A stretch of DNA of 64,000 nucleotides from Crocodylus rhombifer (GCA_038503035.1 JAVSML010001090.1:1-64000); one strand, 5' to 3'. Shown: positions 31,986-44,312, counted from the stretch's first letter. A program made the numbers and translations. Notes: a model not told the origin generated them from the letters alone.

Positions 31986-33870
31986 ATAAGTAGATATGGA
32001 GTTCTGCTCTCCAGTTGTCTTTCTGGTTTGTGACTTGCTTTAGGCATGCTTTTTTCAAAAAACTGAAAATGCCACATGGGGGGTCCTCTTCCAAGAGTGA
32101 AACCTACAGAGGGTTGTACATTGATACTTTTATATATCATATCCCAAGAGAAGACTGATTATCTAGGCATCAGTCACCAAAACATTATTTTTTTTTAACT
32201 GTTGCAATATCTAAAACAGGACATTTTTCATTCCAACTGTATTTATTTCACTCTCTAGTTAAATGCATTCTTCAGTCATGTGAAACATAAATCACAGTGT
32301 TGCAAAGCAGATACACTTGTAATTTTATTGTTCAATACCATGGAGCTGTTGGAAAAAAATTGTGACCTAATTCACCGGTTGTTCCATGTTTTGTTTGTTG
32401 AAATAGATATTTCTCATCCTTTTTATTATATTTTTTAATTTTTTAAGTGAAATGCCTGGCATTATATTTTTTGCATGTAGGTTTACATTAAAGTGCTGTT
32501 AAAATGCATCTAAAATTTCTTGTCTGTCTCTGAAAAGGTTCTGTAGTGATTTAATTGAAACATATCCATCTTTAAAGATTAGCCTTTAGGGCTAGCTTTG
32601 CTAATTGGAAACAACATAGAAGTGATCCTAAGAACACAGAAAAAAAGGTAAGAAGTGTTGGGATGGGACAAACTCTTATGCAGGAATAGGTGATCATATC
32701 CAAAGATGCTTATATTATCTTCGGTACTACAGGAAAGCTTGTGGCACCAGAAGCTTTTGTGCTAGATGAAGAAGCCATTCCAAGGAGTTGGCAGTATAAT
32801 GTTGTCTGCAGAGTTATGAGGCTGTACTCTATGGGCCTAGATATCAATGCCACATAATAGAATACTCAAATATAAAAATAATGTGGCTTTATCCCTTGCT
32901 GTATTTATTGAATTGAGGAGGAGCAGGATTCTTATTCTATTATGTAAGTACACACATTTTTGTCTTTGGCAGTACTGGCCAAAGTTAGTTACTTGTTTTC
33001 TTTATTAAATTTTCTGCCCAGTGAAAGTTATTCTTCTAACTTTTATGCTTTCATTTAATAGCAACACTTATATTTATTATGTCAGTTTGATAGTGTTTCT
33101 GGAGGCAGGAGGATCAAAACCAGTTTACCCAAAACATGCTTTGGGCAGACATTTGTGATATCAGCAGGGAGAAGAAGAAAATTAATTAGTGGAAAAAAAA
33201 CCCCAATCAAGACTAAAAACCAGCAAGAGGTGTTTGATATTTTGATTAACATTTCAGTGTTTTCTCCATTTATCTTTATACCAACAATCCTAGAGGATAA
33301 ACATGAAGGGTGAAATATGGTTCAGCAATGAAACCAGGTGCAAGGGGAATCTTTTTCAGAATAGATATTCCCTAAGCATTCACTGGAGGAAAAAAAAGAA
33401 AACTGATGAGACTGTGCAAAGTTTCCTCAAATTAGGTGGTGTAGGGATTAGAGTTGGTTGAATAATTCATTTCATGGGGGGTTTTTATTATTTTTTTAAA
33501 AATAAATTTCTATGAATATTTATTTGCCCAGCTTACAGACCTAGTTGAATAGTCTGTGAATATTTTCATCAGATTTATTCAACAAGTGTTACACAATTTC
33601 AAATGCAGCATTCAGTAATTCTTTTATCCTTCTATTATTCATCTAGATTGTATGTGCTGTGCAGGCATTTGTTTTGACCCTGTGATGGGGCACATGAAAG
33701 CCCACTCTGTCCAAATAGAGATTAATGAATTGTAATGACCCTGTCAGCCCGGGTGTCATAGCTGAAAGGAGTTAAAAGAGGGAACACTTCTCAGTTAGGG
33801 CTAACTGGGGAGGAGAGCAAGCTTGTAGTACCTATGTCCTGCATAGAAGTGGAAATAAGCTGCAATCTGC
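31986..33870. other. Intergenic, nothing recognised
   Basis: AT-rich DNA. A stretch around 33680-33870 looks repeat-like but could not be assigned. No coding region supported. Confidence 0.4.
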
Positions 33871-34760
33871 CAGAGCAGTGGTCTCCAATCTTTTTTATGG
33901 TGAAGATCACTTTTTGTTAGTAAAGGGCACCCCAGGATCTACCACCCCTTCCCTGCCCCCCACCCCATCCCCAAATTGGCCGAATCTCTGAATCAAACAG
34001 GCACCATCCCCTGCCCACTCTCCAAGCCCCATCAATGGCTTCCCACCTGGCCCCAGTGTCCCTGCTTTTAAAAAAAAAACAAAAAAACCCCTGCATTCAC
34101 CAACTGCTGCCAGGCTGGGGGGTGGGGCAGGGATCTCCAAGGCACCCCACATTGTGTAATAAATTCTTCCAAAAGTCCCCATCTGTTCTATAGGCCTGTT
34201 GTCTAAGTGCTTCCCCCCACCATGGCTGCCCTACCTGGGCTCAGCGTCCTGACTCTTTTACAACAACAAAAAAGTCCTGCACTCACCAACTACTGCTAGG
34301 TGGGGAGGTGATTCTTGCAGTCCCGTGCTGACCCATCCTGGACTGATGGGCTCTGCCATGAGCCCCCAGAAGCTCTTATGGCTGCTGAAGCATCCAGTGA
34401 GTGCAGGGCTTTTTTTTTTAATGAACCGGGAGCTGGGGCTGGGTGAGGCAGCCATTCACAGGGCTGGGACAGTGGGCAGGGATGGGGGCTCATGGATGAT
34501 CCCCCCCTGCAGTGCAGGGCAGCGTAGGTCAGCAGGGATCACCCTCCTTGCCTGGCAGGACCTGGTGAGTATGGGACATTTTTTTTTAAGTGCCAGGCGG
34601 GGCAGACAATGACATGGATGGAAGAGTAGGCAGGGGTCATAGGGTGCTCAGGGGAGCTGGGGGAGCAGGCAGGAGATGGGACCCATAGATTCGGCTGTTG
34701 AATTGGGCCGAATCTTGTCCCAATCGAATCAGCACCCGAAACTTCACATAGCTCTACCTC
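33871..34760. mobile_element. hAT-like left end with nested family A modules
   Basis: CAGTGGTCTCCAATCTTTTT at about 33876 resembles the end of hAT-type elements. From about 33970 the sequence contains family A parts (TTGGCCGAATCTCTGAATCA) and at 34080, 34280, 34400 and 34560 repeated modules of the form CTGCACTCACCAACT / CAGTGAGTGCAGGGCTTTTT. The end at 34680-34755 has GATTCGGCTGTTGAATTGGG and ACTTCACATAGCTCTA. The right end of the hAT copy is not resolved. Confidence 0.45.
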
Positions 34761-37043
34761 CTACCCCTTACCACTCCCTGCTAAGCAGGAATTCCCCCCT
34801 CCCCTCTGCCTTGCTGAGGAATTGTCTGTGTATTAGCTAGCAGACCACATGCTGGCTACAGTCCATGCTGAATCAATAGGTAGAGTCAACAGGCAGAATC
34901 AGCAAGTAGCTGATAATGTCCCTCTGTTGTTTTCTTAATGTACACTGTTATCAGTTCCCTCCTGGGCTAGTCAAAGCACCCTCCTAGGGTCTGTCCATGC
35001 CCTCCCCCCACTTAGTGCTGTAGAAGGGATGGGAGGGCTGCTCTAGTGCCACCCAGTTTCTAGCTTGAGCCATTGCAGGCATGTGCCTGCATTTCTGGGA
35101 TATCTGTACAGTTACGAAGTGATTTAGCCTAGCCAGGTTAAACTAACCTACAAAAATTGAATCAATTCAGGCTCAAGCTTTTTGAATGGCTGTCCTTAGC
35201 CTAATAGTTCCTATACAAAGTCACTTAGTTCTAGGGGGAAAAAAACAACATTCCATTCCAATATCCTTCAGGTGCAGTTGAAAACAGGTTATCAGACAAG
35301 ATTAACATATTTTTGAATGTCAGACACTCTTTGAAGGTTTTGGATCACTCTTATCAAATTAAATCGTAAGCTCTTGAGATGGGACCTAAAATGAAAACTT
35401 GAGTGTTATGATGATAAAATCTTCAATGGGTAATTAAACATTTAGCAGCAGTCTACTGTTTTTCTCAACAGTTGTTGCTATATAGAGCCACTAAAAGGTC
35501 TCCTCTTTTTTCTGGAGACTGTTTCTCCTCTCCTCTTTATTTCTATTGGTCTGGAGCACCAGTAGGGAAGAGTGCATATTAATGTGGAATATAAGATTAA
35601 AAAATATTTCCTATTTGCTCACTCAGTGTGAATTTCTTTTCTTCTAAGCAGATGTAAAGAAATAAGTTTTTCTGGATCTTCATTAAAGTTCAGTCCTTTT
35701 CTGCTTTTAGACTTGAGCTGTAATTAAAATCACCAGGGTGATTCAGGATATGTGGATCAAGTTATTTGAATTCAACCCCCACCTAAATCCACATGCCTCT
35801 GAATTTAGTACTCTGGATTTGTACTTTTTCTATATCTGAATGGCATAATATGCTAATATAAATCATATGAGTAAAGCTGATAAGCAGATTTCTGCTACAG
35901 TTATTAGTCACTTTGAAGTAAAAGGGTAAGGAAAGTGATAGATCCAAAACCTGTAAATGGTAACGGTTCCTATAACTTACCAAGTTTTATAACCTGTCCT
36001 GCAAATTCCACCCTTGCAGATACTGGCTTTGCTGAAGGTAATGTCAGGGTAAATGGATTCTGCTCTGGTTGTATTCCAAGTGGAGAAAGATGTGATGTTC
36101 CTCAGAACTACTGAAATGGTTAATACGAATACTGAAAATAGATTTTCCACTTCAAGTATTTATTAATCTATCTTTGTATTTTATGAAACCTATATATCTC
36201 TAACAAAATTTCAACACTTTCCGCAAACGTTTTCATATATTTCTGAATAGAGGTAGATACGGCAATACTGGAATAGGACACCACCAAAAGAAATTGCATT
36301 GCACATGCTGCTTTTTCCAGTTGTATCCTGAAATGTTTGTATATGCACATGATCAGGTATATTTGATAGAATTGTTTTAATGGCTTTAATGTTAATTTAA
36401 AAGATTTTTGTTGCTGTGAAACTGAGTGTTGTATAACTTGTGGAATGATGAAAGTTCTTGATTAAAAGGGGGTGTTTTTTTGCTTGTTGGTATCCATTGA
36501 GTGAAGTACACTCTCTGGAGTATAATGATTGATATGATAGGAATTAATTTAATTGGGTATGCTTTCATTTTGCATTGTGCTATTTTAGTTGTGCCTGTAG
36601 TGACAATACAGGCAGTAGGGGTTTTTCCACCCTATGCTCTCTACTTTTTAACACGCTTCTGGTTTTATCTCTACATCTTCAGTGTTGCAGGAAGTGTCTA
36701 GTGGAAGATCAATAACCTGTGCTCTCTGTGATCATTTCTGGAACTACTTTTTGCTACCATATACTGTTACACTAGGGCAAGAGCAACACATCTCCTTATC
36801 TAATGCCCCCTTGTTTTTGCTCTGTCAGAGTATTATCTTGCTCTCTCTGTCCCCAGTTCTGGCAAGTGTCCTTATTTGGAGCAGTATTAAACATGTACTT
36901 GTATCCCATTCAACATATAAGTACCTTTCTGAATTGGAGCCCACCTTTCTCTATTTTTACCCTTCCTCCTTTCCTAGTTTTACAATCCTCTGTACTACCC
37001 ATTTCCTTTCCCTGTGCAGGCTTTCTGTACACCATTTGACCTC
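34761..37043. other. Intergenic, nothing recognised
   Basis: AT-rich sequence with short unsupported frames, ending at the LTR region of the Ty3/gypsy element. Confidence 0.45.
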
Positions 37044-37292
37044 AGTGTGCTGTTACCGGGTGCATGCTCCATTATCCCTGAGGAGCCATGAGGAGACAGA
37101 GGAATTCTTGGTTCCTCTCTCTCCAGAGGACTGGACTGGGTCAAGTCAGAGGCATAGCAAGTATAAGTTCTGCACACATATACTGAGGGCAATTGTTAAG
37201 ATCCACCCTGGATATGATTCCAGAGAATTATAATAATAAATATCTGTTAGTTCAACCCAGGTATGTCCAGAGTGTTGTCGTTGAACTCACAA
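37044..37292 (+). repeat. 5' LTR of the Ty3/gypsy element
   Basis: The core 37128-37292 aligns without length change to 41552-41716. It contains AGCAAGTATAAG (TATA-like) and AATAATAAATATC with an AATAAA polyadenylation signal, and ends GAACTCACAA. The left part (37044-37127) matches the 3' copy only loosely, so the start is uncertain. Confidence 0.75.
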
Positions 37293-37301
37293 TGTATTTT
37301 T

Positions 37302-37318
37302 TGGTGATGAGGATGCGA
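37302..37318 (+). promoter_or_regulatory. Candidate primer binding site
   Basis: TGGTGATGAGGATGCGA starts nine bases after the LTR and begins with TGG as most tRNA-type primer sites do. The matching tRNA was not determined. Confidence 0.5.
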
Positions 37319-37437
37319 TACTTTGCTGAAAAGACACCTCTAGATTGTGAGGATAACATTCTGAGACCAGTCTGTATTTTGTGATTGGAGGGAAGTTTTT
37401 TTTTTCTTTTTGTTGTCTTTTCTCTTTATTAAGGCTG

Positions 37438-37812
37438 ATGTTAGTTAAAATGGCTATATCAGGGCATATAGAAGAATTTGAGGTGAACCAGACAGCTTCT
37501 TGGGACTCGTATGCTGAAAAGCTATCCTATTACCTGGAAGCCAACAAAGTGGAAAACACAAAATGGAAGTGTGCAAGCCTCCTGACAGTCTGTGGTGCCA
37601 AAGCATTTGCCATTGTTCATTCCCTCACAGCTCATGCCTTACCAAACACTAAGTCTTATGCTGAACTAATTGCCCTGCTAAAGGCACATTTTTCCTCCCA
37701 AAGCCATCTGTTATCCTGCAGAGATTTCATTTTTTTTAAATGGGACCAAAAGGCCAATGAAGGCATAGCAGATTATTTGGCTGAGCTCTGTCAGCTTGTA
37801 GAATTTTGTTAG
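37438..37812 (+). pseudogene. Ty3/gypsy gag, capsid part
   Basis: The first Met at 37438 follows the leader. The protein has a retrotransposon-gag pattern: WDSYAEKLSYYLEANKV, then KCASLLTVCGAKAF, LTAHALPNTKSYAEL, LLKAHF, FIFFKWDQKANEGIADYLAE. It stops at TAG 37810, after which gag sequence continues across frames to the zinc knuckle. It would form the particle that packages the element RNA. Confidence 0.8.
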
Positions 37813-38117
37813 TTTGGGGATCTCCTGAATGGGGTGCTTAGTGACCATCTTATCTACGGGGTTCAAAGATGAAGCAATCCAACGTTACTTGTTTCTGAAC
37901 TACATTTGACCTTGGCTACTGCACAAGAAAAAGCCTTGGCAGCTGAAGCAGCATCCCATAACGTAAGAGAAATTCACCAAGTGTTCTCCAGCAATGTCCA
38001 CTTACTCCAAAAACATCAAGAATCGGATCATACCCAGTAAATTCAGCATATTATGCCCTCACCAACAGCACCACGTAAAATCCACAGACATGTTTGAGTT
38101 GTTGTGGCCACCCTAGA

Positions 38118-38260
38118 TGAAAGGACTGAAGGTTTAGGAATGCAGAGTGTCATACCTGCAATAAGAAGGGCCACATAGGAGGGTTTGCCACTCAAAGGCC
38201 AGTTCCAGGAGACAAAAAGACTGTGGCAAATGTATTCCCTCCTAAACCACTCATAGCTTA
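38118..38260 (+). pseudogene. Gag zinc knuckle, last Cys lost
   Basis: Reading FRNAECHTCNKKGHIGGFA gives Cys-X2-Cys-X4-His-X4 followed by Ala where the last Cys of a CCHC knuckle is expected. The frame closes shortly afterwards. A CCHC knuckle binds genomic RNA; this one is defective. Confidence 0.7.
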
Positions 38261-38296
38261 GAGTCCTCCTCAGAACATGAGGTACAAAAATTATAT

Positions 38297-38488
38297 TTGA
38301 TTCAAAATGTTGGTGTTGTTGAAACTCAAGGTTCTGAGATGATTGCAACTGTAGTAATAAATGGGAAGAAGTGCAAAATGGAAGTGGACTCAGGTTCAGG
38401 AGTATTTCTCATAGATGGAAAACACATTCTTCCAATTGTTTTGGCACCTTCTTCCCAAGTTATTGAAACCCGAGTGTTGTCTGTGTGA
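38297..38488 (+). pseudogene. Ty3/gypsy aspartic protease fragment
   Basis: The frame contains INGKKCKMEVDSGSGVFLID, with the catalytic Asp-Ser-Gly at 38387-38395. DSG in place of DTG is allowed in retropepsins. Downstream sequence is frameshifted before RT. Confidence 0.7.
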
Positions 38489-38629
38489 CTACAATGGACA
38501 GATTGTGATGTGTTAGACAGTGTCTACACCTCATTGTCACTAAGGGTTCTCACAAAAGTTTTCTGGGGAGAAATTCATTCTCGCCATAGGGAATCAGTAT
38601 TTAAAGAGTACACAGTCTCTTCACAGAAA

Positions 38630-39500
38630 GTCTGAAAAGGCTTGCAAGGGAGTTTCCCCAGGTATTCACTGAGGAATTAGAAACTTACTGTGATCCACCT
38701 GTGACATTCCAAATGGATCCTGTGATAGCCCCTATCTTTCTGAAGGCTTGGAATGTACCTTTTGCACTGCGGCTGAAAATTGATGCAGAATTAGATTGGC
38801 TTATCGCACAAGGGGTCCTTGAGCCAATTGTACATACAAACTGGGCCACACCAATTGTTCCTGTTTTAAAACCTAACGGCAGTGTTTGCATCTGTGGGGA
38901 TTGCAAGTACACTGTTAATAAAGCACTTACGTAGGACCTGCACCCAGTGCCTGCCATTAACCATGTGTTCTTGCAGGAGGGAAAGTTTTTGCCAAATTTG
39001 ACCTTGCTCAAACCTATCAGCAATTGATAGTGAATGACAAGGCTGCTGAGGCCCAAATAATTCATGCTGGGGAGCATTCTATGTCAAGTGCCTCCAGTTT
39101 GGAATTTCTGTGGCATCAGGAATTTTCTAGCGGTTTGTGAAGAAAATGCTAGCAGGAACTTCCAGAGTCGTTCCATACTTTGCTGATGTGTTGACCAGGG
39201 GGCCATCTAGAGAGAAACTCACTGGGAGACTCAGAGAAGTTTTACAGAGATTCAATAAAGCAGGTATCAGAGTAAAAAGAGAGAAATGTCAACTGGGAGT
39301 TTCCAGTATCAACTTTCTGGGTTATCAAATTTATGCTTCTGGCATTCACCCAGTTGAAGACAAGCTAAAAGCAATATATGATGCTCCTATACCAAAATGC
39401 AGACACGATCTTCAAGCATTTTTAGGACTTCTCATTTTTTATCACATCTTCTTGAAAGAAAAAAAACACCATAGCAGAGCCCCTTCATTGCCTACTGGAT
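38630..39500 (+). pseudogene. Ty3/gypsy reverse transcriptase, active site mutated
   Basis: Fragments in several frames give VFTEELETYC, FALRLKIDAELDWLIAQGVL, WATPIVPVLKPNGSV and the ICGDCK segment, then the catalytic region PYFADVLTRG at about 39172-39200, and the thumb region NKAGIRVKREKCQLGVSSIN. The first Asp of the YxDD motif is Ala here (GCT), so the enzyme would be dead even if the frame were intact. At least three frame breaks occur. Confidence 0.85.
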
Positions 39501-39960
39501 AAAGGAGCTCAGTGGAAGTGGCTTTTGCCAGCACAATGAGCCTTCCAGGGAATCAAGGAGTTGCTGACATCAGACTCTGTCCTTGTTCATTGCGATGAGC
39601 AGAACCCACTGTTCATTACTTGATGCCTTGCCATTTGGGGTTGGTGCTGTCCTCAGTCACACATTACCTGATGGCACGTTGCTTTTTACTCGAGAACAAT
39701 GACTTCAACCGAGAGGAATTATGCAGTTTGATAAAGAAGCTTTGGCAATCATTGCAGGAGTTAAAAAATTTCACAATTATGTTTATGGCTGCAAATTCAA
39801 AATCCAAAAGGACCACAAACCCCTTCTTGGAATTTCTACTATGGACAAACCGATCTTTTCTATTTTGTCTCCATGCGTGCAATTCTGGAGCATCATGCTA
39901 AACAGATATGACTATACAGTCATGTAAAAACCAGGGAAATTAATTGCAAATGCTGATGCA
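39501..39960 (+). pseudogene. Ty3/gypsy RNase H region
   Basis: A frame from 39721 has FDKEALAIIAGVKKFHNYVY, then a KDHKPLLGI segment, which are RNase H features; the preceding part carries the FGVGAVLSH-like sequence in another frame. A stop at about 39925 and indels separate it from integrase. Confidence 0.75.
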
Positions 39961-41356
39961 TTGAGCCACCTACCACTACAAATACCTGATTGTACTACTC
40001 CTGTACCAGTGGAAGTCCTTATGCTGGAATCCATGCCAGAAGCTCCCCTGCAGGCTAATCAGATAGCTAAGATGACTGCAAAAGACCCTATCCTTGCCCA
40101 TGTCCTCAACTGGGTGTGGAGGGGTTGGCCTACAGACAAATTGGCTGAGGAATTCAGGCCATTTTTATCACATCAGCATGAGCTGTCTACCCACAATGGT
40201 TACCTCTTGTGGAGAAATCGTGTCATAATTCCAGAAGCAGGAAGCCATAACATACTGATAACACTGCATGCAGCACACTCAGGCATTGTGAGGATGAAAG
40301 TGCTGGCTAGAAGTTATGTATGGTGGCCAGGTATAGACAAAGACATAGAAAGGCTTATTAGGGAGTGCAGCATTTGTCAAGCAGCCCATCATAATCCACT
40401 GAAGGCACCAGTATTCCCTTGGGAAATGACAAAGGAACCCTAGTCACATATCCACATTGATTTTGCTGGCCCTTTTCAAGGTAAGAACTTCTTAATTGCT
40501 GTTGATTCATACTGAAAATGGCTTGAAGTGATTGCTGTCTTAACTCTTACATCAACTGCTACTATAACAGCTCTCTGTCAGCTGTTTGCAAACCATGGGG
40601 TGCCCAACAGTATCATTTCTGATAATGGCAGTGCATTCACCTCAGCAGAGTTACAAGATTTTGCCAGCCGCAACCACATCAGAATTGTTACCACTGGACC
40701 TCGAAGGCCACAGACCAATGGGCAAGCTGAGAGAATGGTGCAGACTACAAAAGATGCATTGAAAAGGATTGTTGTAGGAGTCTGGCCTCCCAGACTGACC
40801 AGATTTCCATTTGCTCAACATGTAATTCCTTGCCCTACAACAGGGTCCAGCCCATCTGAGCTTCTTATGAGTCATTGCCTCAAGACATGCTTTGACTGTG
40901 TTAACCCAGTCCTTGTGAGAGACATGCAATTTAGGAAAGAACAGGAGTTGGACTCTGCATTGGCATCTGGTACCTTACGCCTTTTCATTCCACAAGAGAC
41001 CGTGTTTCCTCGGAATTATGGGACAGTGGATTCAATCTAAAATTGTAAGTGCTACAGGACCCATATCATATACAGTCCAGCCTGATGACAGGCAAGTTTA
41101 GAGACATCATGTGGACCAGCTGCATGGGCATTCTCCTACTGATAATCCTAGACCTGAACAATTTCCAAGCGCCAATCTACCACTGACAGACATGGATTCA
41201 CCGGGGAAGTCCCTACCTGTTTCCACCAATGCAAATCCTTTGCCATTTCCATCAGAGGGAAGCATCACTGTTGAGTCTCCAGATAAGCTGACAAGGCCAT
41301 CATCTGCTGAACCCCTCACTGAGTCTGGTTCTATGGGAAGACCACAACAGAAGTAG
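39961..41356 (+). pseudogene. Ty3/gypsy integrase, nearly intact with stops
   Basis: The N-terminal zinc-binding domain carries the H-H-C-C pattern HAAHSG ... WWPGIDKDIERL ... ECSICQ (about 40266-40382). The catalytic core has HIDFAGPF (Asp1, about 40459), SDNGSAF (Asp2, about 40619) and GQAERMVQT (Glu, about 40723), the D,D-35-E triad. Nonsense codons at 40441 and 40513 and a frame end at 41038 disable it. The C-terminal tail around 41105 has a HVDQLHGH-like segment. This is the best preserved domain of the element. Confidence 0.85.
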
Positions 41357-41484
41357 AGTCCTCCCAAATGGTTGGCTGACTATTCTGTCAAAGGGTGTTG
41401 TGTCTTATTATGTTTTCCTTGTATTGTCCCTTTAAGGTCAAAGCCCTCATGGTCAGTAGTGCAGGGTTCATTTTGCTTTGTGGA

Positions 41485-41716
41485 AGTTTTGCAGCACTGG
41501 GGACTCCACATTCTCTGCCATGAGAAGCTAAGTGTCCTCTCCCCCAACACAGGACTGGAGTGGGTCAAGTCAGAGGCAGAGCAAATATAAGTTTTGCATA
41601 CATATACTGAGGGCAATTGTTAAGATGCACCCTGGATATGATTCCAGAGAATTATAATAATAAATATCAGTTAGTTCAACCCAGGATTATTCAGAGTGTT
41701 GTTGCTGATCTCACAA
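41485..41716 (+). repeat. 3' LTR of the Ty3/gypsy element
   Basis: The core 41552-41716 aligns with the 5' LTR core over 165 positions with about 14 substitutions. It holds the same AATAAATATC polyadenylation region and ends GATCTCACAA. Confidence 0.75.
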
Positions 41717-42486
41717 CATATTATACATGTAGCTCCAAAGCACAAAAAACACCACGGGGGCTACGGATTCCTTCACTGTGCAGCAAACAGGCACCAGCCA
41801 GAGCCACAGGTGTGAGGGGAAAAGTCTTGGAAAAAACCCCAAAACTGTTTGAAGTAAAAGGGAAGGGGGGAGAAGTAAAGAGAAGTAAAGAAAAAAGGAG
41901 TGAAAAAAGAATAAAAAATAAAGGACCAAAATCTTGCATGTGTTTCACTGAATTGGGATTGTTGTGTGGGTGTGAGGGGGCAGTTGGGTTAGTACTGACA
42001 CCAGGGAAGAGCTGAGACCCAGCAGATCTGAAATCCTGCATGCCATGCTGAGGAAGTACTTGGGTTAACACTTATGCTGGGACAGAGCTGAGAACTGGTG
42101 GGTTCACTGCATGCATCCTATATCCCGGCAGAGCTGGAACCCAGCAGGCTTTCTGCAGGCCACACCAGGGCAGAGCTGAGATGTACTTTGCAGCCTTGGT
42201 GGTTTCCATTACTTGGCTCATTCTCTTTACAGAGATAGGCATCAGGATTGCTACTGGTGTTTGCATGGTGGTGCTAGAGCAAGCAGCAAACTGGTGAGCT
42301 GTACCTCAGTTCTCAGGGTGGTCAGATTATGCTGGGGTCTCATCCCCTGGGGATGGAAGGTGGTGTTAGAATGGGGCCAACACCACCTCCCTGGGCAGTA
42401 GAGTACAGGCACTCTGAAAGTTTCTCTCAGAGCAAAAGTATGGAAAGGGCTGAGAATGGTGCATTCTGGGATGCTTAAGGAAATAA
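41717..42486. other. Purine-rich flank, nothing recognised
   Basis: AAG/GGA-rich sequence near 41850-41930 gives overlapping open frames on both strands with low complexity. No gene supported. Confidence 0.5.
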
Positions 42487-42494
42487 AATAGAGT

Positions 42495-42693
42495 AGGGGT
42501 CAGCAGCGTTTTTGGGCAGAGTGCCAAAAACACCTGCAACCTCAATTTGTAACCTTTTTGGTGTGCCAGGGACAGATGGTGGGCTAGCCACAAGGGGCCT
42601 CATGCTTGTTGTGGCGGTGCAGCTCCTTTCCTACCATCCGCCCTGAGGCATGTGTACCAAGCAAAATGGCATATGCCATTCTCTGGCACCTGG
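42495..42693. mobile_element. hAT-like MITE with 8-bp TSD
   Basis: It starts AGGGGTCAGCAGCGTTTTTG with the hAT-typical GCAGAGTGCCAAAA, and ends TCTCTGGCACCTGG, a weak inverted repeat of the start. AATAGAGT flanks it on both sides (42487-42494 and 42694-42701), an exact 8-bp target-site duplication. About 200 bp, no coding. Confidence 0.8.
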
Positions 42694-42701
42694 AATAGAG
42701 T

Positions 42702-44312
42702 GTTTTATTTCCCCAGAGCAGACTAACAATACTTTGAATACTTAAGTAAAATAGATCAAAGATGACCTCTACCTGAAGTGGAATAACTTTAAAATGCTTA
42801 AAGAGTACTGTTGTCCTGAATAGCAGTGTGTGCATACTTTCCTATTGCTCAATAGGTTATTTCAATCTAGTTGAGATAACCAGTCTTTCGATTCAGTACA
42901 ATGTTCACTCCACCAAAGTATACCCTAGAGTTTATTAGTATCTGAACTCATTGTCTGCTACTGCTGGAAACAGTGCATGCATTTTTAACTCTTTTTAGCT
43001 CTCTTATGAAGCATGACAATTAGTGGCAAAATGGGAACATTTCCCAACTTAAAATGCATTTGATTACCTGATCCAGCTCTAGCAATCATAATTTTTTAAG
43101 TCTGTTAATGCCAAACAGTTTCACAAGGAAGAAATTGATTATTTTACACAGCAAGACTATTCAGATGTTAATTTGTCCAGTAACAAATGTGAAAATGAAG
43201 AAAAAACCCATGAAGATCTCTGTTTCTCTGTTTCCTCAAAACAACTCAGTCCTTGAATTCTACATTTAGTGGAGATGTTTCTTCTGAAAATGTTCTGTGC
43301 TTTAGTATAGGATAGATGTAATATAAGCCACAGACAACTATAAGAGTAGCAATATACCAAAAAACCTTTAAAGATATTTTTTCGCTTGCTTGCAAAATGT
43401 GTAAACAAAGTAGATGACTTAAGTTATTTGTTTCAGTATTGCAAAATGAATCAATGGTAGGACTGTTTTATTGGTGGCTATCTTTTGGCAGGGAAGCACA
43501 TTGAAGAGAGCCAAGATTATTAATTTAAAAATATCAAAAACATCTTAAGTAACTTTTGCCTGAGCTGAAGGGTGTGTGTTTAATATTGAAGCAACACTTT
43601 CCAATGTATGTTTATATCATATAGGTTTCAAGGATGGCAATATTTTTACAAACAGCATAAAAAAGAGGAGGGTGTGGTAGATGATAACTTTGATTAATGC
43701 ACTGAATAAGATTTAGGATTCTGTTCTGTCTTTGCTGCATACTTTCCTTGTGATGCCTTACTCCCATTTTACTGATAAAATATGAGGCATAATTTGCTTT
43801 CCTGAGAAGGTATTGCAAGAATAGATTCATTAGGGCATGTAAGGTTTTGCAGCCCCATGGTGACAGACACAGAGGTAACTAGGAAGATCAATAGAAAAGC
43901 AGAAGCATGATTATTTTTCTACCTGTAGGCTGATTCCCAATGCCCCATATTAACCCTGCACTTATCAACTCTCCATTTACTGCTATTAGTTCATCTACTG
44001 TTTTTTTCCTGTTTCTCTGCAGAATTAGAGTTCTTTGCACAGTCCTTTGATTCATCCTTCCTACATACTTTTTACTGTTCAGAGAATGCTGGTAGATGCG
44101 AAGAAGCATGCCAAACTATCAGTTGTGGTGCAAATGGAGCCTAATTAAAGATGGTAAATCCTGACTGAGTCAGGAAAGGGTAGCAAAGTATGCAATGGGA
44201 ACTTTGATAGAGGCCTTTTTGGTCTATGAAAATCAGTGTCTGTGGAATACCATTTTTTGCCATGCCATATTTCATAGTTTAGTTTGAAAGAAGACCACGA
44301 ATAACAACAAAT
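42702..44312. other. Intergenic, nothing recognised
   Basis: AT-rich, no supported feature. Confidence 0.5.

Larger units (their letters stand above)
37044..41716 (+). mobile_element. Ty3/gypsy LTR retrotransposon, nearly complete, inactive
   Basis: Two direct LTR copies enclose, in order, gag, a zinc knuckle, protease, reverse transcriptase, RNase H and integrase. That order (integrase last) defines Ty3/gypsy. No envelope gene is present after integrase. Stops and frameshifts occur throughout. The LTR core copies differ at about 14 of 165 positions by eye, consistent with an old insertion. The outer LTR edges are approximate because the U3 parts align poorly. Confidence 0.9.

Noticed and set aside
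36682..37233. 183-codon open frame on the plus strand
   Set aside because: It runs from unique DNA into the 5' LTR, is rich in Ser/Leu/Phe without domain structure, and shows no start context or homologous copy.
41860..41930. Basic Lys/Arg-rich peptide frame
   Set aside because: It is low-complexity AAG/GAA-rich DNA next to the 3' LTR with no conservation signal visible.
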